In this document: in pieces, positions 46,146 through 55,206 of the stretch | Layout: every line of letters begins with the position of its first letter | Position numbering within the stretch: the stretch's first letter is position 1 | Assembly (NCBI GenBank): GCA_031315995.1 | Contig: JALDRG010000008.1 | Coordinates: 62,001 to 126,000 of the forward strand | DNA length: 64,000 nt | Direction of reading: 5' to 3' | From: Nitrospira sp. | Lineage (GTDB): Bacteria; Nitrospirota; Nitrospiria; Nitrospirales; Nitrospiraceae | Program-made: the position numbers and the translations under genes | The notes under the pieces: model-generated | Told to the model about the DNA's origin: nothing | The model's input: only the letters and a program-made list of their open reading frames with translations | Database searches by the model: none

Positions 46146-46643
46146 CTAACGGTAGTTGGTGAATTGTAAATCAATCCCAAAATCTTTCCCCTTCAAGAAG
46201 ACGATCGCCGCCTGCAAATCATCTTTACTCTTGCTGATCACGCGCACCTGTTCGCCCTGAATTTGCGCCTGTACTTTCAACTTGGACTCTTTGACGGCCT
46301 TGGTGATTTCCTTGGCCTTCTCTGAGGCAATACCGCTTTGAATCTTGATCACCTGCCGGACTGTGGCGCCAAGTGCCTGCTCGATCTTGCCGTACTCGAA
46401 CGCCTTCAGCGAGACCCCGCGCTTAACACATTTCGCCTTGATGATTTCGTTGACCGCATTGAGCTTGTACTCGTCGTCGGACAGCACCATCAATTCCTTT
46501 TCCTTCTCTCTCAATGTGAGCTCGGTTTTCGAGTCCTTAAAATCAAACCGCTGTTTGATCTCCTTCGTTGCCTGATCGACGACGTTTTTCATTTCCTGCA
46601 TATTCACTTCCGACACTACATCAAAGGATGATTGGTCAGCCAT
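46146..46643 (-). CDS. yajQ: YajQ family nucleotide-binding protein
   Basis: 165 residues, the normal length. MADQSSFDVVSEVN at the start and GKDFGIDLQFTNYR at the end are family signatures. Members bind nucleotides and, in Xanthomonas and Pseudomonas, cyclic di-GMP, acting with transcription factors. The gene is 55 bp downstream of cstA and 149 bp upstream of the propeller lipoprotein, all on the same strand. Confidence 0.95.
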   Translation of the reverse strand: MADQSSFDVVSEVNMQEMKNVVDQATKEIKQRFDFKDSKTELTLREKEKELMVLSDDEYKLNAVNEIIKAKCVKRGVSLKAFEYGKIEQALGATVRQVIKIQSGIASEKAKEITKAVKESKLKVQAQIQGEQVRVISKSKDDLQAAIVFLKGKDFGIDLQFTNYR

Positions 46644-46698
46644 GATGTCCTCCTCATAAGTCGTGACGCGTCACGGATCCCGCTTAATCCAACCGCTG

Positions 46699-48714
46699 CT
46701 AACAACAGCCGGTTCCGTCCGGCAGCTTGAACCCGCGCTCATCGTGCCGGTGGATGGCCGTCCGAACATAACCGGCGGAACCCCCACCGGCCGTGGCGAT
46801 CACTTCGCTGCTGCTGAAGGGACGTTTCAGAATCACATACCCATACCATTGCTTCATGCTGTCGCTCAAGACGACCACACCGAGAATCGCCACCACCGCC
46901 ACCAACGCGGCATCAAGATAGAGCGCAACGGCCTGCCCCGCCGCGAGCGGCGCCGCCTTCGTCAAAAACATCCAGAACATCTCATACGAGCCGGCCAGCG
47001 TGATCCCGCCCACGAACAACATGGGTATCGCCGTGACCCAGAGATAGGATGCCTTCCACATTTTGATCAATACCGTCGTCCCGATGCAGAGCGCCAGCGT
47101 CCCGAGCAATTGGTTCGCCGCCCCGAACATCGGCCAGATCGTCGAAATGCTCCCCGTCCCGATCAAGTAGGCCCACGCGCCTACCACAAAGGCGCTGCTC
47201 AGCAAGACCCCGGGCCACCAATTCATCTGTCGAAACGGCGCATATACCCTGCCGGCCATTTCCTGGATCAGATACCGTGCCACACGCGTGCCCGTATCTA
47301 TGGTCGTCAAAATGAACAGTGCCTCGAACACGAGCGCGAACTGATACCAATAGGCCATCAACCCTGCCATGCCCGGCAGCGCGGCAAAAATGGACGCCAT
47401 GCCCACCGCCAACGACACCGCCCCTCCCGGCCGGCCCGCCACGTTTACTTCGACCAACTGCGACAGTTCCGCAATCCGAGCGGGCGCGAACCCCATCGTG
47501 GTCAACGTCTCCGCGGAGAGCATCGTATTGATCGCCAGATAGTCGCCGGGAATCAGCACCGAGGCCGCAATCAACGCCATCACACCGACGAAACTTTCCA
47601 ACAGCATCGCCGCATATCCCACCACGGCCTGCGACTCCTGCTCGATCATCTTCGGCGTCGTGCCGGAAGATACCAGCGAATGGAAGCCCGAGACGGCCCC
47701 ACAGGCGATCGTGATGAAGAGAAACGGGAACAACGTGCCGGGAATGATCGGTCCGCCGCCGTTCGCGAATGAGGTCACGCGCGGCATCTCGATCGTCGGC
47801 GCCATGAGGATCACACCGAAACCAAGCAACAACACCACGCCCAGTTTCATAAATGTGGAGAGATAGCCGCGCGGCACCAGTAACATCCAGCCCGGCAATA
47901 CCGATGCGAGAAATCCATAGCCGGCCAGCAGCCACACCAGCGCCGGCTTGTCGAACTCGAAGAGCCAGGCAAGCGATGACTGGCCGACCACACGGCCGAA
48001 CAACACCGCCGCCACCAGCAGCACCAACCCGATCACCGACACTTCGGCCACTGCGCCGGGGCGAAACTTCTGAAGATAGAAACCCATGATGAAGCCGATG
48101 GGAATCGTCATAGCGATGGTGAACGTCCCCCAAGCATTCTGATACAGCGCATTGACCACCGCGAAGCCCAGTCCCGCCAGCGCCACCACCACAATAAAGA
48201 GCACCGCCACCGCCGTTGCCGTTCCGGTGATGGAGCCAAGTTCGTCATGGGCGATTTCCGGCAGCGAGCGGCCGTTACGACGCATCGAAGCGACGAGGAT
48301 GATGAAGTCCTGCACGGCCCCCGCCAGCACCGCGCCGACCACCAGCCAGAGAAATCCTGGGAGGAATCCAAACTGCGCTGCCAGCACTGGGCCGAGCAAC
48401 GGGCCCGCCCCCGCGATGGCCGCGAAATGATGACCGAACAACACGACCTTATTGGTCGGGTGAAAGTTCACCCCGTCGTTCAAACGCACGGCAGGCGTCA
48501 GGCGCTTGTCGTCCAACTGCACGACGTGACGAGCCAACCAGCGGCCATAGAATCGATAGGCCAACACATAGATACAAGTCGCCGCCACCACCAGCCACAG
48601 GCCATTTACTTTTTCATGAGGATTGACGAGCCCGGTGACATGGCCGAGCGCCACGGCACCAAGGATTGAGAGCAGCGCCCAAAGTAGACGATAGACCATT
48701 TTCATGCGCGGCAT
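46699..48714 (-). CDS. cstA: Carbon starvation protein CstA family transporter
   Basis: 671 residues with about 16 hydrophobic helices. The CstA core is clear: GHHFAAIAGAGPLLGPVLAAQFG near residues 94-116, the RNGRSLPEIAHDELG loop, HSLVSSGTTPKM and the WPMFGAANQLLG stretch. The family imports peptides or pyruvate with sodium or proton coupling. The start could be any of three nearby Mets. The hydrophilic C-terminal tail of about 25 residues ends GCC. Confidence 0.94.
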   Translation of the reverse strand: MPRMKMVYRLLWALLSILGAVALGHVTGLVNPHEKVNGLWLVVAATCIYVLAYRFYGRWLARHVVQLDDKRLTPAVRLNDGVNFHPTNKVVLFGHHFAAIAGAGPLLGPVLAAQFGFLPGFLWLVVGAVLAGAVQDFIILVASMRRNGRSLPEIAHDELGSITGTATAVAVLFIVVVALAGLGFAVVNALYQNAWGTFTIAMTIPIGFIMGFYLQKFRPGAVAEVSVIGLVLLVAAVLFGRVVGQSSLAWLFEFDKPALVWLLAGYGFLASVLPGWMLLVPRGYLSTFMKLGVVLLLGFGVILMAPTIEMPRVTSFANGGGPIIPGTLFPFLFITIACGAVSGFHSLVSSGTTPKMIEQESQAVVGYAAMLLESFVGVMALIAASVLIPGDYLAINTMLSAETLTTMGFAPARIAELSQLVEVNVAGRPGGAVSLAVGMASIFAALPGMAGLMAYWYQFALVFEALFILTTIDTGTRVARYLIQEMAGRVYAPFRQMNWWPGVLLSSAFVVGAWAYLIGTGSISTIWPMFGAANQLLGTLALCIGTTVLIKMWKASYLWVTAIPMLFVGGITLAGSYEMFWMFLTKAAPLAAGQAVALYLDAALVAVVAILGVVVLSDSMKQWYGYVILKRPFSSSEVIATAGGGSAGYVRTAIHRHDERGFKLPDGTGCC

Positions 48715-48836
48715 ACTAACAACCCACCTGTCGCTTGTAAATCGAGGGTCCTCCCGCTATTCTCCCAGGACTCGCGAGATTAGGGGATATTCAACCGAAT
48801 GTTGTGCCCTTGGACATACACTGCAGAGAGGTGTCT

Positions 48837-49022
48837 ATGCCTTCCGCCAAAGAACAAATCGCAAAGATACTTCAAGACCAGCCCGACGAGAGTTCGTACG
48901 ATGAGATTCAGCGAGAGTTGGCCTTCGCTCGAATGGTCGAGAGGGGACTTGCTGACTCTGATGCCGGGAGAACGATCAGCCACGAAGAGGTGGGACGTCG
49001 CATCAAGACATGGCAGAAGTGA
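48837..49022 (+). CDS. Antitoxin of a ParE/RelE-type toxin-antitoxin pair
   Basis: 61 residues from MPSAKEQIAKIL, with AGAGGTG as ribosome binding site. The charged helical sequence SSYDEIQRELAFARMVERGLADSDAGRTIS resembles small antitoxins that I recall next to ParE-family toxins. The start codon of the toxin frame overlaps its end (ATG at 49010), as is usual for coupled pairs. The antitoxin frame is intact although the toxin is broken. Confidence 0.75.
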   Translation: MPSAKEQIAKILQDQPDESSYDEIQRELAFARMVERGLADSDAGRTISHEEVGRRIKTWQK

Positions 49023-49279
49023 TCTAGACGGCTGAAGCCGAACGATGGCTGCACGACATCCACCAGTTCATCGCGCAAGATAATCCCATCGCCGCAACTC
49101 GCACCGTCGAAACGCTCTATCAGAAAGCAGAGATTCTGAAAGAGTTCCCCGAATCAGGCTACCGGTACTGGCAACGACCGGACCGACACATCCGTATTCT
49201 TCTTCATGGACACTATCGCATCGTCTACCTGATCAAGACTTCAGGCGCAATTGATGCCCTCGGAGTGTTTCACGGAGCG
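49010..49279 (+). pseudogene. ParE/RelE-family toxin, inactivated
   Basis: The frame starts ATG-GCA-GAA-GTG-ATC at 49010, overlapping the antitoxin by 13 bp, and hits TAG at 49025-49027 (codon 6). In relatives this codon is a Trp (AEVIW), one base change away (TGG to TAG). Beyond the stop, 84 codons remain readable and match the ParE fold: an N-terminal helix pair (AERWLHDIHQFIAQDNPIAATRTVE), then FPESGYRYW, IRILLHGHYRIVYLI and GALGVFHGA-type ending. After GVFHGA at 49279 the sequence stops resembling a toxin. Probably non-functional unless the stop is suppressed. Confidence 0.75.
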
Positions 49280-49280
49280 C

Positions 49281-49568
49281 ACCCGCCCCCTGATCGAGCG
49301 TGTCATGCTGGTCCGCCACAAGGAACGGAAGTTTGGAAAAGGGTTGTCTCCAGGAATGGACCAGCCACCGCAAGTACCTCACTGCTCAATTCACCGAGTT
49401 ATTGGTACCGATCGATACCCTGCTGACATCGTCTCCGTTCTTATTGTCCGATCGCCCGCTTTTCGTCGATTACGATCTCCGTGGGTTAATCGGAACTATC
49501 TGTTCAGTGGAACAACGAAATGGCCCGGCCTCAAACACCTGCGCCGCTGGCACCGCACGATGAAGCAG
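49281..49568 (+). pseudogene. Glutathione S-transferase C-terminal domain remnant
   Basis: Three adjacent segments in two frames read as one GST-like helical domain: LIERVMLVRHKERKFGK, then GCLQEWTSHRKYLTAQFTELLVPIDTLL through FVDYDLRGLIG, then NYLFSGTTKWPGLKHLRRWH. The frame changes fall near 49338 (in an AAAAGGG run) and near 49490. FVDYDLRGL corresponds to the conserved N-capping Asp region of GST C-domains. The N-terminal thioredoxin-like domain is missing. The remnant abuts the broken toxin, and no start or full frame remains. The stretch 49569-49660 contains nothing I can identify. Confidence 0.6.
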
Positions 49569-49664
49569 TCCAACGAAGCACCAATCGCGGGGGTGATTCC
49601 GTCCGACATCTTCGAGGCGAGCGGGACAATGGCGTGCATTTGAACGTCCTCATGTCTGCGACTT

Positions 49665-49673
49665 TGTTATACT
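49665..49673 (+). promoter_or_regulatory. Extended -10 promoter close to the PilZ ATG
   Basis: TATACT (49668-49673) is preceded by TTTGT, giving a TG one base before the hexamer. The transcription start would fall near 49680, only a few bases before the ATG at 49683, and no Shine-Dalgarno sequence lies between. Confidence 0.45.
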
Positions 49674-49682
49674 TGCCTAGCC

Positions 49683-50078
49683 ATGCCACCCGACACGCCC
49701 TCACAGTCGTCCGGGAGAGAACGCCGCGAATTTTATCGCATCACCGTCATTCTGCCCATCTGCATTCAACTTGAGACGGACACTACGGAAGGTGAGCTCT
49801 TGGAGAAATCCGTCAACCTCAGTGGCGGCGGTATCGGCGTGACGGTCACGACAATCTACAAGCCCGGCAAAGTCCTTACCCTCACACTACTCCTTCCTGA
49901 CCAAGCTCCCTTCAAATCCTCAATCGAAGTGTTGCGGCTTGATCCCGTCCCCGTCCCAGGTGATGCGTACCGCCTCCACGCCCGCTTCGTCAGGTTGACC
50001 ACCCAGAACCGGGAGCTGTTGATCAGGTACATCGTGCGTTTCCAGCGCGACCACCTGCAGGAACACTATTCCGCCTGA
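49683..50078 (+). CDS. PilZ domain protein
   Basis: 131 residues. The PilZ cyclic-di-GMP motif is visible as RREFYR (residues 14-19, R-x3-R pattern) and NLSGGGIG (D/N-x-S-x-x-G). A single-domain receptor of this kind may control motility or polymer secretion. The window also carries pilC with pilS/pilR-like genes and a YajQ protein, so cyclic di-GMP control is plausible. The gene stands alone, and the 235 bp after it (50079-50313) show no supported gene. Confidence 0.88.
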   Translation: MPPDTPSQSSGRERREFYRITVILPICIQLETDTTEGELLEKSVNLSGGGIGVTVTTIYKPGKVLTLTLLLPDQAPFKSSIEVLRLDPVPVPGDAYRLHARFVRLTTQNRELLIRYIVRFQRDHLQEHYSA

Positions 50079-50313
50079 AACGCGCGATGTGCCGTCTACG
50101 GCTTAGTCACCCTGCAACCGCCGCTACCGACAAGTGCCTTAGACGCCTTCCCCGCCAGACGGTCTGACCCCACGCAATCATCCCGTACATGAGCGGGCGC
50201 ATCAGAATCTTCCTGAACTCCCGATTGGGACAATGCCAAGAAATTGGTCCACGGCGGCGTACCTGATGGTCCTCGTTTGCTTCCGTCACCCATAACGTTG
50301 GATCATAGCTCCC

Positions 50314-51324
50314 ATGCGTATACTCAAGTGGCTGTTCGGCACAGTCCTTCTCCTCGCGCTGATCGGCGCGCTCTATCAGATCGTCGGCCTGGTCTTAGAC
50401 CGGAGGGAGTATCCGCCTCCCGGCCAGATGGTCGATGTCGGCGGTCACCGGCTCCATCTCTATTGCGTCGGGAACGGCAGTCCCACGGTCGTGCTGGAGG
50501 CCGCAGCGCCTGGCTGGTCACTCTACTGGAGTCTGGTGCAGCCGGAAGCGGCAAAAGTGACCAGGGTCTGCGCTTATGACCGCGCCGGACTCGGATGGAG
50601 CGATCGCGGCCCCTTGCCGCGCACGGGACAGCGCCTGGCACGAGAACTCCATCAATTGCTGACGCGCGCCGGCATCTCCGAGCCTTATATTCTTGTGGGC
50701 CATTCACTCGGTGGGTTCGTCACTCGACTCTACCGCCAGGAACATCCCCATGCGGTGGTGGGCATGGTTTTAGTCGATGCGGGACATGAATTGGAAATGC
50801 GCCAGGCCGAATTCAGAGCCTTCGCTAATGCCGGCAATGCAATGTTACCTGTCATCCGCGCGATGACGATCCTGGGCATTTCACGACTCATGGCATCGTT
50901 CGATACCCTGCCGCCGTTGTTGGTCCGGCAGGAAGAAACGGTGCCGGAGACCATCCGACCGGTGCTGCGCGCCGGCTGGCTACGGACCGGCTATGTCTCA
51001 ACGCTGGCCGATGAGGGGTATGCGCTGATGGAAACATTGGAACAGGTCCGCCACAGTGGTTCACTCGGCGACCTTCCGTTGGTCGTCGTCACCGCGACCG
51101 GGCCCGTCTGGTGGCCCGACATGCCCGGCCAAGTCAATCCCGTCAAGTTTAGGAAAATGTGGCTGGACCTACAGCAAGATTTGACGAAACTCTCATCCAA
51201 TAGCCGGCACGTCTTGGCTGAGCAGAGCAGTCACTTTGTTCAGTTCGATCAACCGGAGCTCATCATCACTGCCATTCGAGGGCTCGTCGAAACGGCCCGA
51301 CAGAAATCGACAGCGAAGAGATAA
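50314..51324 (+). CDS. Membrane-anchored alpha/beta hydrolase
   Basis: 336 residues. One N-terminal membrane helix (about 5-28) then an alpha/beta hydrolase domain: oxyanion region VVLEAAAPGWSLYW, nucleophile elbow GHSLGGF, acid near TATGPVWW and the His in EQSSHFVQFDQP. The substrate is unknown; lipases, esterases and haloperoxidase-like enzymes share this layout. It converges with the GT39-like gene, leaving 33 bp between stops. Confidence 0.88.
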   Translation: MRILKWLFGTVLLLALIGALYQIVGLVLDRREYPPPGQMVDVGGHRLHLYCVGNGSPTVVLEAAAPGWSLYWSLVQPEAAKVTRVCAYDRAGLGWSDRGPLPRTGQRLARELHQLLTRAGISEPYILVGHSLGGFVTRLYRQEHPHAVVGMVLVDAGHELEMRQAEFRAFANAGNAMLPVIRAMTILGISRLMASFDTLPPLLVRQEETVPETIRPVLRAGWLRTGYVSTLADEGYALMETLEQVRHSGSLGDLPLVVVTATGPVWWPDMPGQVNPVKFRKMWLDLQQDLTKLSSNSRHVLAEQSSHFVQFDQPELIITAIRGLVETARQKSTAKR

Positions 51325-51357
51325 GGTCATCGCTCCGGCCATCGCGCGTCGCTCCCT

Positions 51358-52914
51358 CTACTCGGAGCCGACCGGTTCAAAAACCTGATACCGCCCGATG
51401 GTTGCCACGAGCCGAATGCGACCCTGCTGGATCAGCGGCTTGTAGAAACCGGCCCAGCGCCCGTACTCCCCGACGACGAGCACGTCCGGCCTCGCCTCCA
51501 GTGGATCGTAGGTCACCGGCCATTCCGGATATTGCTCGTGCCGGATCACATCCACGAGCACTTTGGGCGGAGCATAGGTATAGGGACGATCAAGAAACAA
51601 AAACAGCTCGCTGTCATACGTTTCGATCAGCGCGGTCGAAGGCGTGGCGGCGCGTAGATAGTCGGTCAGCGCAAACAGGTCTCGCTCATCCTCTCGCGCA
51701 CGAAACGCATAGCGCTCCTGTACGGCGACCCATCCCATGACGGCAAGAAGTGCAACGACCACCGCAGCCTGGATCCCCTCACGCGTGATAGGCCTGGTAC
51801 GCACAAGATCCGACAGGGCTCCCCACAGAAACATGACACTGAAGCCATGGGTGAACTCGTACAACGTGGCCGCGGCAAAGGGCGCAGCGATGAAGAGGCC
51901 CGGCAAGGCATAACGGGGCTCGCCCGCACAAAGGAATGCAAACCATGCCAGCCAGCTGATCGAGAGGATCAACAGCATCACCCGAACCGTCCGCTCAAGC
52001 GGCTCGGTCGATCGGCTATGCGGGAATGGGTCGGGCCTCCACAGCCCCCAGGCCGCATATCCCAAGCCAATCGTATATTCCGGCCAAGTGGCCAGCATGT
52101 GCCGGATCGTCTCCAAGCGAATCGACGGCACGAAGACCAGCGCGATGGCCTCCGTCATGCCATCCACCGGCGGGTGCGGCATCGTGTGACCGGCCAATAA
52201 CAGGTCCTTCGTCGCGACCAGAAATCGATACCCCGCCCACGAGCCGCCCAACAGGACAGCCACCCGACGAACGGTGAACCAGTCTCCACGAAAGCCGGCC
52301 CACATCGCCGCGCCGGTCAGCGAAGCCACGAAGAAAGGAGCCAGTTGCCCTTTGGTCCACCAGGCAAGACTCCAACAGACGATGGCCGCAGCCAGCCAGC
52401 CACGCTGCTTCTCGCTTCGCAACACACAGGCGAATCCAGCCAAGAGAAAACATAACATGGGCATCTCACCCAACACCTGGCGCCCGATGAACAAGGGGTG
52501 AATCGACCATTTGAGCGGAACCACTATCAGGAGCAGGAGGGCGGCGATGGCCACCGGGTGGGAGTAGATGCGACGCGCGACCACATACAACAGCAGCAAG
52601 GCGCCGAATGTGTAGAGTAGGCCGACGACCCTAGCCTGCCAGATGCCGATGCCGAAGAGCTTAAAACTGGCCGCCACCGACGCGATCACGGGAAAATGCG
52701 CCGCCAGTGAGGGCGGAGCCGGCTCGCCACGAAGCAGACAGCCGTGATGCCCCGTCTCAACCCATGTCCGCGCGACACAGACCGTCCATCCCTCATCGAA
52801 CCAGAGCGGGGGAAAACTTTCGAGGTGAACGAGCCCGCTGCCGATGACGACCAACAACAGCAGGCCGGCCGTGATGAAGTCTGTCATGGTGGAGGCGCGC
52901 TCAATCCGGCTCAT
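51358..52914 (-). CDS. GT39-like membrane glycosyltransferase
   Basis: 518 residues from the ATG at 52914. About ten membrane helices. After the first helix comes a periplasmic loop with FDEGWTVCVARTW, matching the D-E motif of ArnT/PMT-type (PF13231/GT39) enzymes that transfer sugars from polyprenyl-phosphate donors. The C-terminal 110 residues are soluble. Last gene of the glycan run. Other starts at 52989 or 53058 would overlap the FkbM gene, and none has a good ribosome binding site. Confidence 0.8.
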   Translation of the reverse strand: MSRIERASTMTDFITAGLLLLVVIGSGLVHLESFPPLWFDEGWTVCVARTWVETGHHGCLLRGEPAPPSLAAHFPVIASVAASFKLFGIGIWQARVVGLLYTFGALLLLYVVARRIYSHPVAIAALLLLIVVPLKWSIHPLFIGRQVLGEMPMLCFLLAGFACVLRSEKQRGWLAAAIVCWSLAWWTKGQLAPFFVASLTGAAMWAGFRGDWFTVRRVAVLLGGSWAGYRFLVATKDLLLAGHTMPHPPVDGMTEAIALVFVPSIRLETIRHMLATWPEYTIGLGYAAWGLWRPDPFPHSRSTEPLERTVRVMLLILSISWLAWFAFLCAGEPRYALPGLFIAAPFAAATLYEFTHGFSVMFLWGALSDLVRTRPITREGIQAAVVVALLAVMGWVAVQERYAFRAREDERDLFALTDYLRAATPSTALIETYDSELFLFLDRPYTYAPPKVLVDVIRHEQYPEWPVTYDPLEARPDVLVVGEYGRWAGFYKPLIQQGRIRLVATIGRYQVFEPVGSE

Positions 52915-52969
52915 GAGCTTGGGGGAACCTGTCGCCGCCGGCTCCAGGTCAAGACCGAGCGGTAGCGGG

Positions 52970-53842
52970 TCACGCGGCGCGATAGACATACAGCATGATA
53001 TTTTGAAACCGGCCGGGGGCATAGAGCGGCATGCACACCGCATCGACTTGATAGTCAAAGCCGTGGGTCTCCAGAGCGGTCAGAAACGGCCCCAGCTTCG
53101 CGCGCTCGCCGCCGATTTTGTGATGGAACTCGATCAGCATTTCGCGCACTGCCTTCAGCCGGCCTGTGGTTGCGAGATCCCCGAGCACCGCATCTTCCGC
53201 GCCTTCGACGTCGAGCTTGAGAAAATCGATGTCCCTGTTCGGCAACTCTCGTCCGATCACCTCAGAGAGTGTGAGGGTCTCGACCGTACTCGTATCTTTC
53301 GGCATGCGCTGGTAGTTCAGACTCATGCGCAAAGATCCTGGATTCGCGCGATCCACATAAAATTCGGCCGTGCCCACCCTATCGGATAAAGCCACATTGT
53401 AGAGATGCACTCCCGCCAGATTGTTCGCCTCGACATTGTGCTTCAACAGAGCAAACGTATCCCTGTCCGGCTCAAACGCATAGATCTCAGCGTGCGGGGA
53501 CAACCACTTAAAGAAGAGCGTGGCCAGGCCGATGTTGGCGCCGCAATCGAAAATGACCGGCCGCGGGTTGGAGGACTCAAAGTAATATTCATTGCGCAAC
53601 AGAATCACTCGAAACAGCAAATGCATGGTCCGATAGTTGAAACACCGGATGGCAAATCCAAATACCTTTTCCTTCGTGATCGGCCGAAACGGATGGATCA
53701 GCAGTAATTTGATGCTTAGGCGCAAGTAGGTCAGGAGGATGCCGGCCTTGAGGCGTGACGAGAAGTTCCCGCGCAATAGATAGGGCGCGAACATCACCGT
53801 ATCGAAGATCACTTCAAGGAACAGCCAGATGCCGGTATTCAT
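52970..53842 (-). CDS. FkbM-family methyltransferase
   Basis: 290 residues from the ATG at 53842, with GAGG five bases upstream. The SAM-binding motif I is VIFDCGANIGLATLFF, followed by AFEPDRDTFALLKHNV and the FkbM signature IDFLKLDVEGAE. Residues 1-70 hold a hydrophobic segment, so it may sit at the membrane. FkbM enzymes O-methylate sugars in surface glycans and antibiotics. It starts 7 bp after the LarA-like gene, suggesting the two act on the same product. Confidence 0.9.
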   Translation of the reverse strand: MNTGIWLFLEVIFDTVMFAPYLLRGNFSSRLKAGILLTYLRLSIKLLLIHPFRPITKEKVFGFAIRCFNYRTMHLLFRVILLRNEYYFESSNPRPVIFDCGANIGLATLFFKWLSPHAEIYAFEPDRDTFALLKHNVEANNLAGVHLYNVALSDRVGTAEFYVDRANPGSLRMSLNYQRMPKDTSTVETLTLSEVIGRELPNRDIDFLKLDVEGAEDAVLGDLATTGRLKAVREMLIEFHHKIGGERAKLGPFLTALETHGFDYQVDAVCMPLYAPGRFQNIMLYVYRAA

Positions 53843-53849
53843 CAGGTCC

Positions 53850-55190
53850 TCACGATGCTGTCGATACGGAGAGTCGCGGCGGCACGTCTGCGGACGCTCC
53901 GGCATCTTGCGTCTGCTCCATCACTCCCGGAATGAGGAAAGGAGCACAGCGATACAGGGCCACGGTCAGCGGGCCGTCGCCATGACGCGCGCGTAGCGCA
54001 GTCAGAAGGGTCGTCCCATCTCCGTACCATTGGGCTTGGGGAAACATTGATTGTAGATCATGTGGATTCAAGCCCGGCGATAGGATCATCATCTGCTGCT
54101 GTTTCTGTCGAAGCAGCTTGGCCACCGTCCGGAGTTTCTCAAAGGGGCGATCCAGGTCGGCCATTCGAAAGTGCGTGATGCGCCTGGCCATACGCGACCA
54201 GAGCGGGCTGGCTACCGGAAAGAGTTCATGGCTGCCTAAGCCGAGAGGACAAGCGGCAATGACCACCCGGGAGGCCCCCGGCCTCGCGCGCTCGATCGGC
54301 CACATCCCTCGATCTTGGGCGAATTGCCAACTGGTATCGAAGGGGTACATATCCGCCACCACCACATCGGCTTCAGGCAGCACAGGGATCCCATACATCC
54401 GCTGTGCCGAACGGACGCCTTCCTCATGCGCCTGCACCATATCGCCCGCAAACAGTCCGCTGATCTCTCGTCGATGGTTCAGGATCACATTCGCAATGAA
54501 GTCGAGCCCGACTTTTCGCGCTACGGCCACCATATCCCGCCGTAATTCCGTATCGATAGAGCCGCCGCGCTCACGAGATCCGCGCAGATAATCATGCATC
54601 ATTCTGGTCGTCTCGACGCCGCAGATCGCCGGGAGAATAATCTTTGCGCCGCCAGAAAATCCGGCTATCGGGTGGGGATAGATGCATCCTATTCCGATTT
54701 TGAGGTCGCATTCCAACACGGTGCGATTGACCTTGAGCGGCAGGCCGCCTGGCGACATTCCCAGATCCGCCAGGTCTCCTCGGCTATCATGTGCCAGGAT
54801 CTTGATCGCAGGCGAGAGGCTTGAGCCGACTTTCTTGGCCATGTCCTCGGCGGACGCCGGAGGATGCGTACCCCCTGCGAGCATGACGGTGATGGCCTGT
54901 TCTGGGAGGCCACTGCGCGTCAGCTCTTCAATGAGCAACGGGAGCAGATCGGCGGCGGGAGTCGGTCTGGTGAGGTCGTCGACTAGAATGACGGCCCTGG
55001 TCTTACCTCGTGCAATCTCGGAAAGGCGGGAAGTGCCGATCGGTCGGCTCAAGACCTCTCGCATCGCATCTGTGGTGAGGGCGGGCTTGTCCTGTGGACC
55101 GAATTCGACGACTTTCCAGGAAGCAGGGAGGTCGATCGACAGGACCTCATCTCCAAACCATGCCTTCGTGCGCAACTGCAGCTGACTCAT
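53850..55190 (-). CDS. LarA-like nickel-pincer racemase (DUF2088)
   Basis: 446 residues from MSQLQLRTKAWFGD. All residues I recall as essential in Lactiplantibacillus LarA have counterparts at nearly the same positions: Asp72 in DDLTRPTP, His109 in GGTHPP, His173 and Lys183 in PHPIAGFSGGAK, and His199 in MMHD. In LarA the Lys tethers the nickel pincer nucleotide, one His binds nickel and two His do the proton/hydride chemistry. The substrate should be a 2-hydroxy acid, but not necessarily lactate. larB, larC and larE are not in the window. It is packed between a GT2 gene and fkbM. Confidence 0.85.
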   Translation of the reverse strand: MSQLQLRTKAWFGDEVLSIDLPASWKVVEFGPQDKPALTTDAMREVLSRPIGTSRLSEIARGKTRAVILVDDLTRPTPAADLLPLLIEELTRSGLPEQAITVMLAGGTHPPASAEDMAKKVGSSLSPAIKILAHDSRGDLADLGMSPGGLPLKVNRTVLECDLKIGIGCIYPHPIAGFSGGAKIILPAICGVETTRMMHDYLRGSRERGGSIDTELRRDMVAVARKVGLDFIANVILNHRREISGLFAGDMVQAHEEGVRSAQRMYGIPVLPEADVVVADMYPFDTSWQFAQDRGMWPIERARPGASRVVIAACPLGLGSHELFPVASPLWSRMARRITHFRMADLDRPFEKLRTVAKLLRQKQQQMMILSPGLNPHDLQSMFPQAQWYGDGTTLLTALRARHGDGPLTVALYRCAPFLIPGVMEQTQDAGASADVPPRLSVSTAS

Positions 55191-55206
55191 GATTCGCACG
55201 TCCTTA

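Noticed and set aside
50096..50293. Small minus-strand frames between the PilZ gene and the hydrolase gene
   Set aside because: Two overlapping frames of similar length, no ribosome binding site, no domain. I see nothing supported in 50079-50313.
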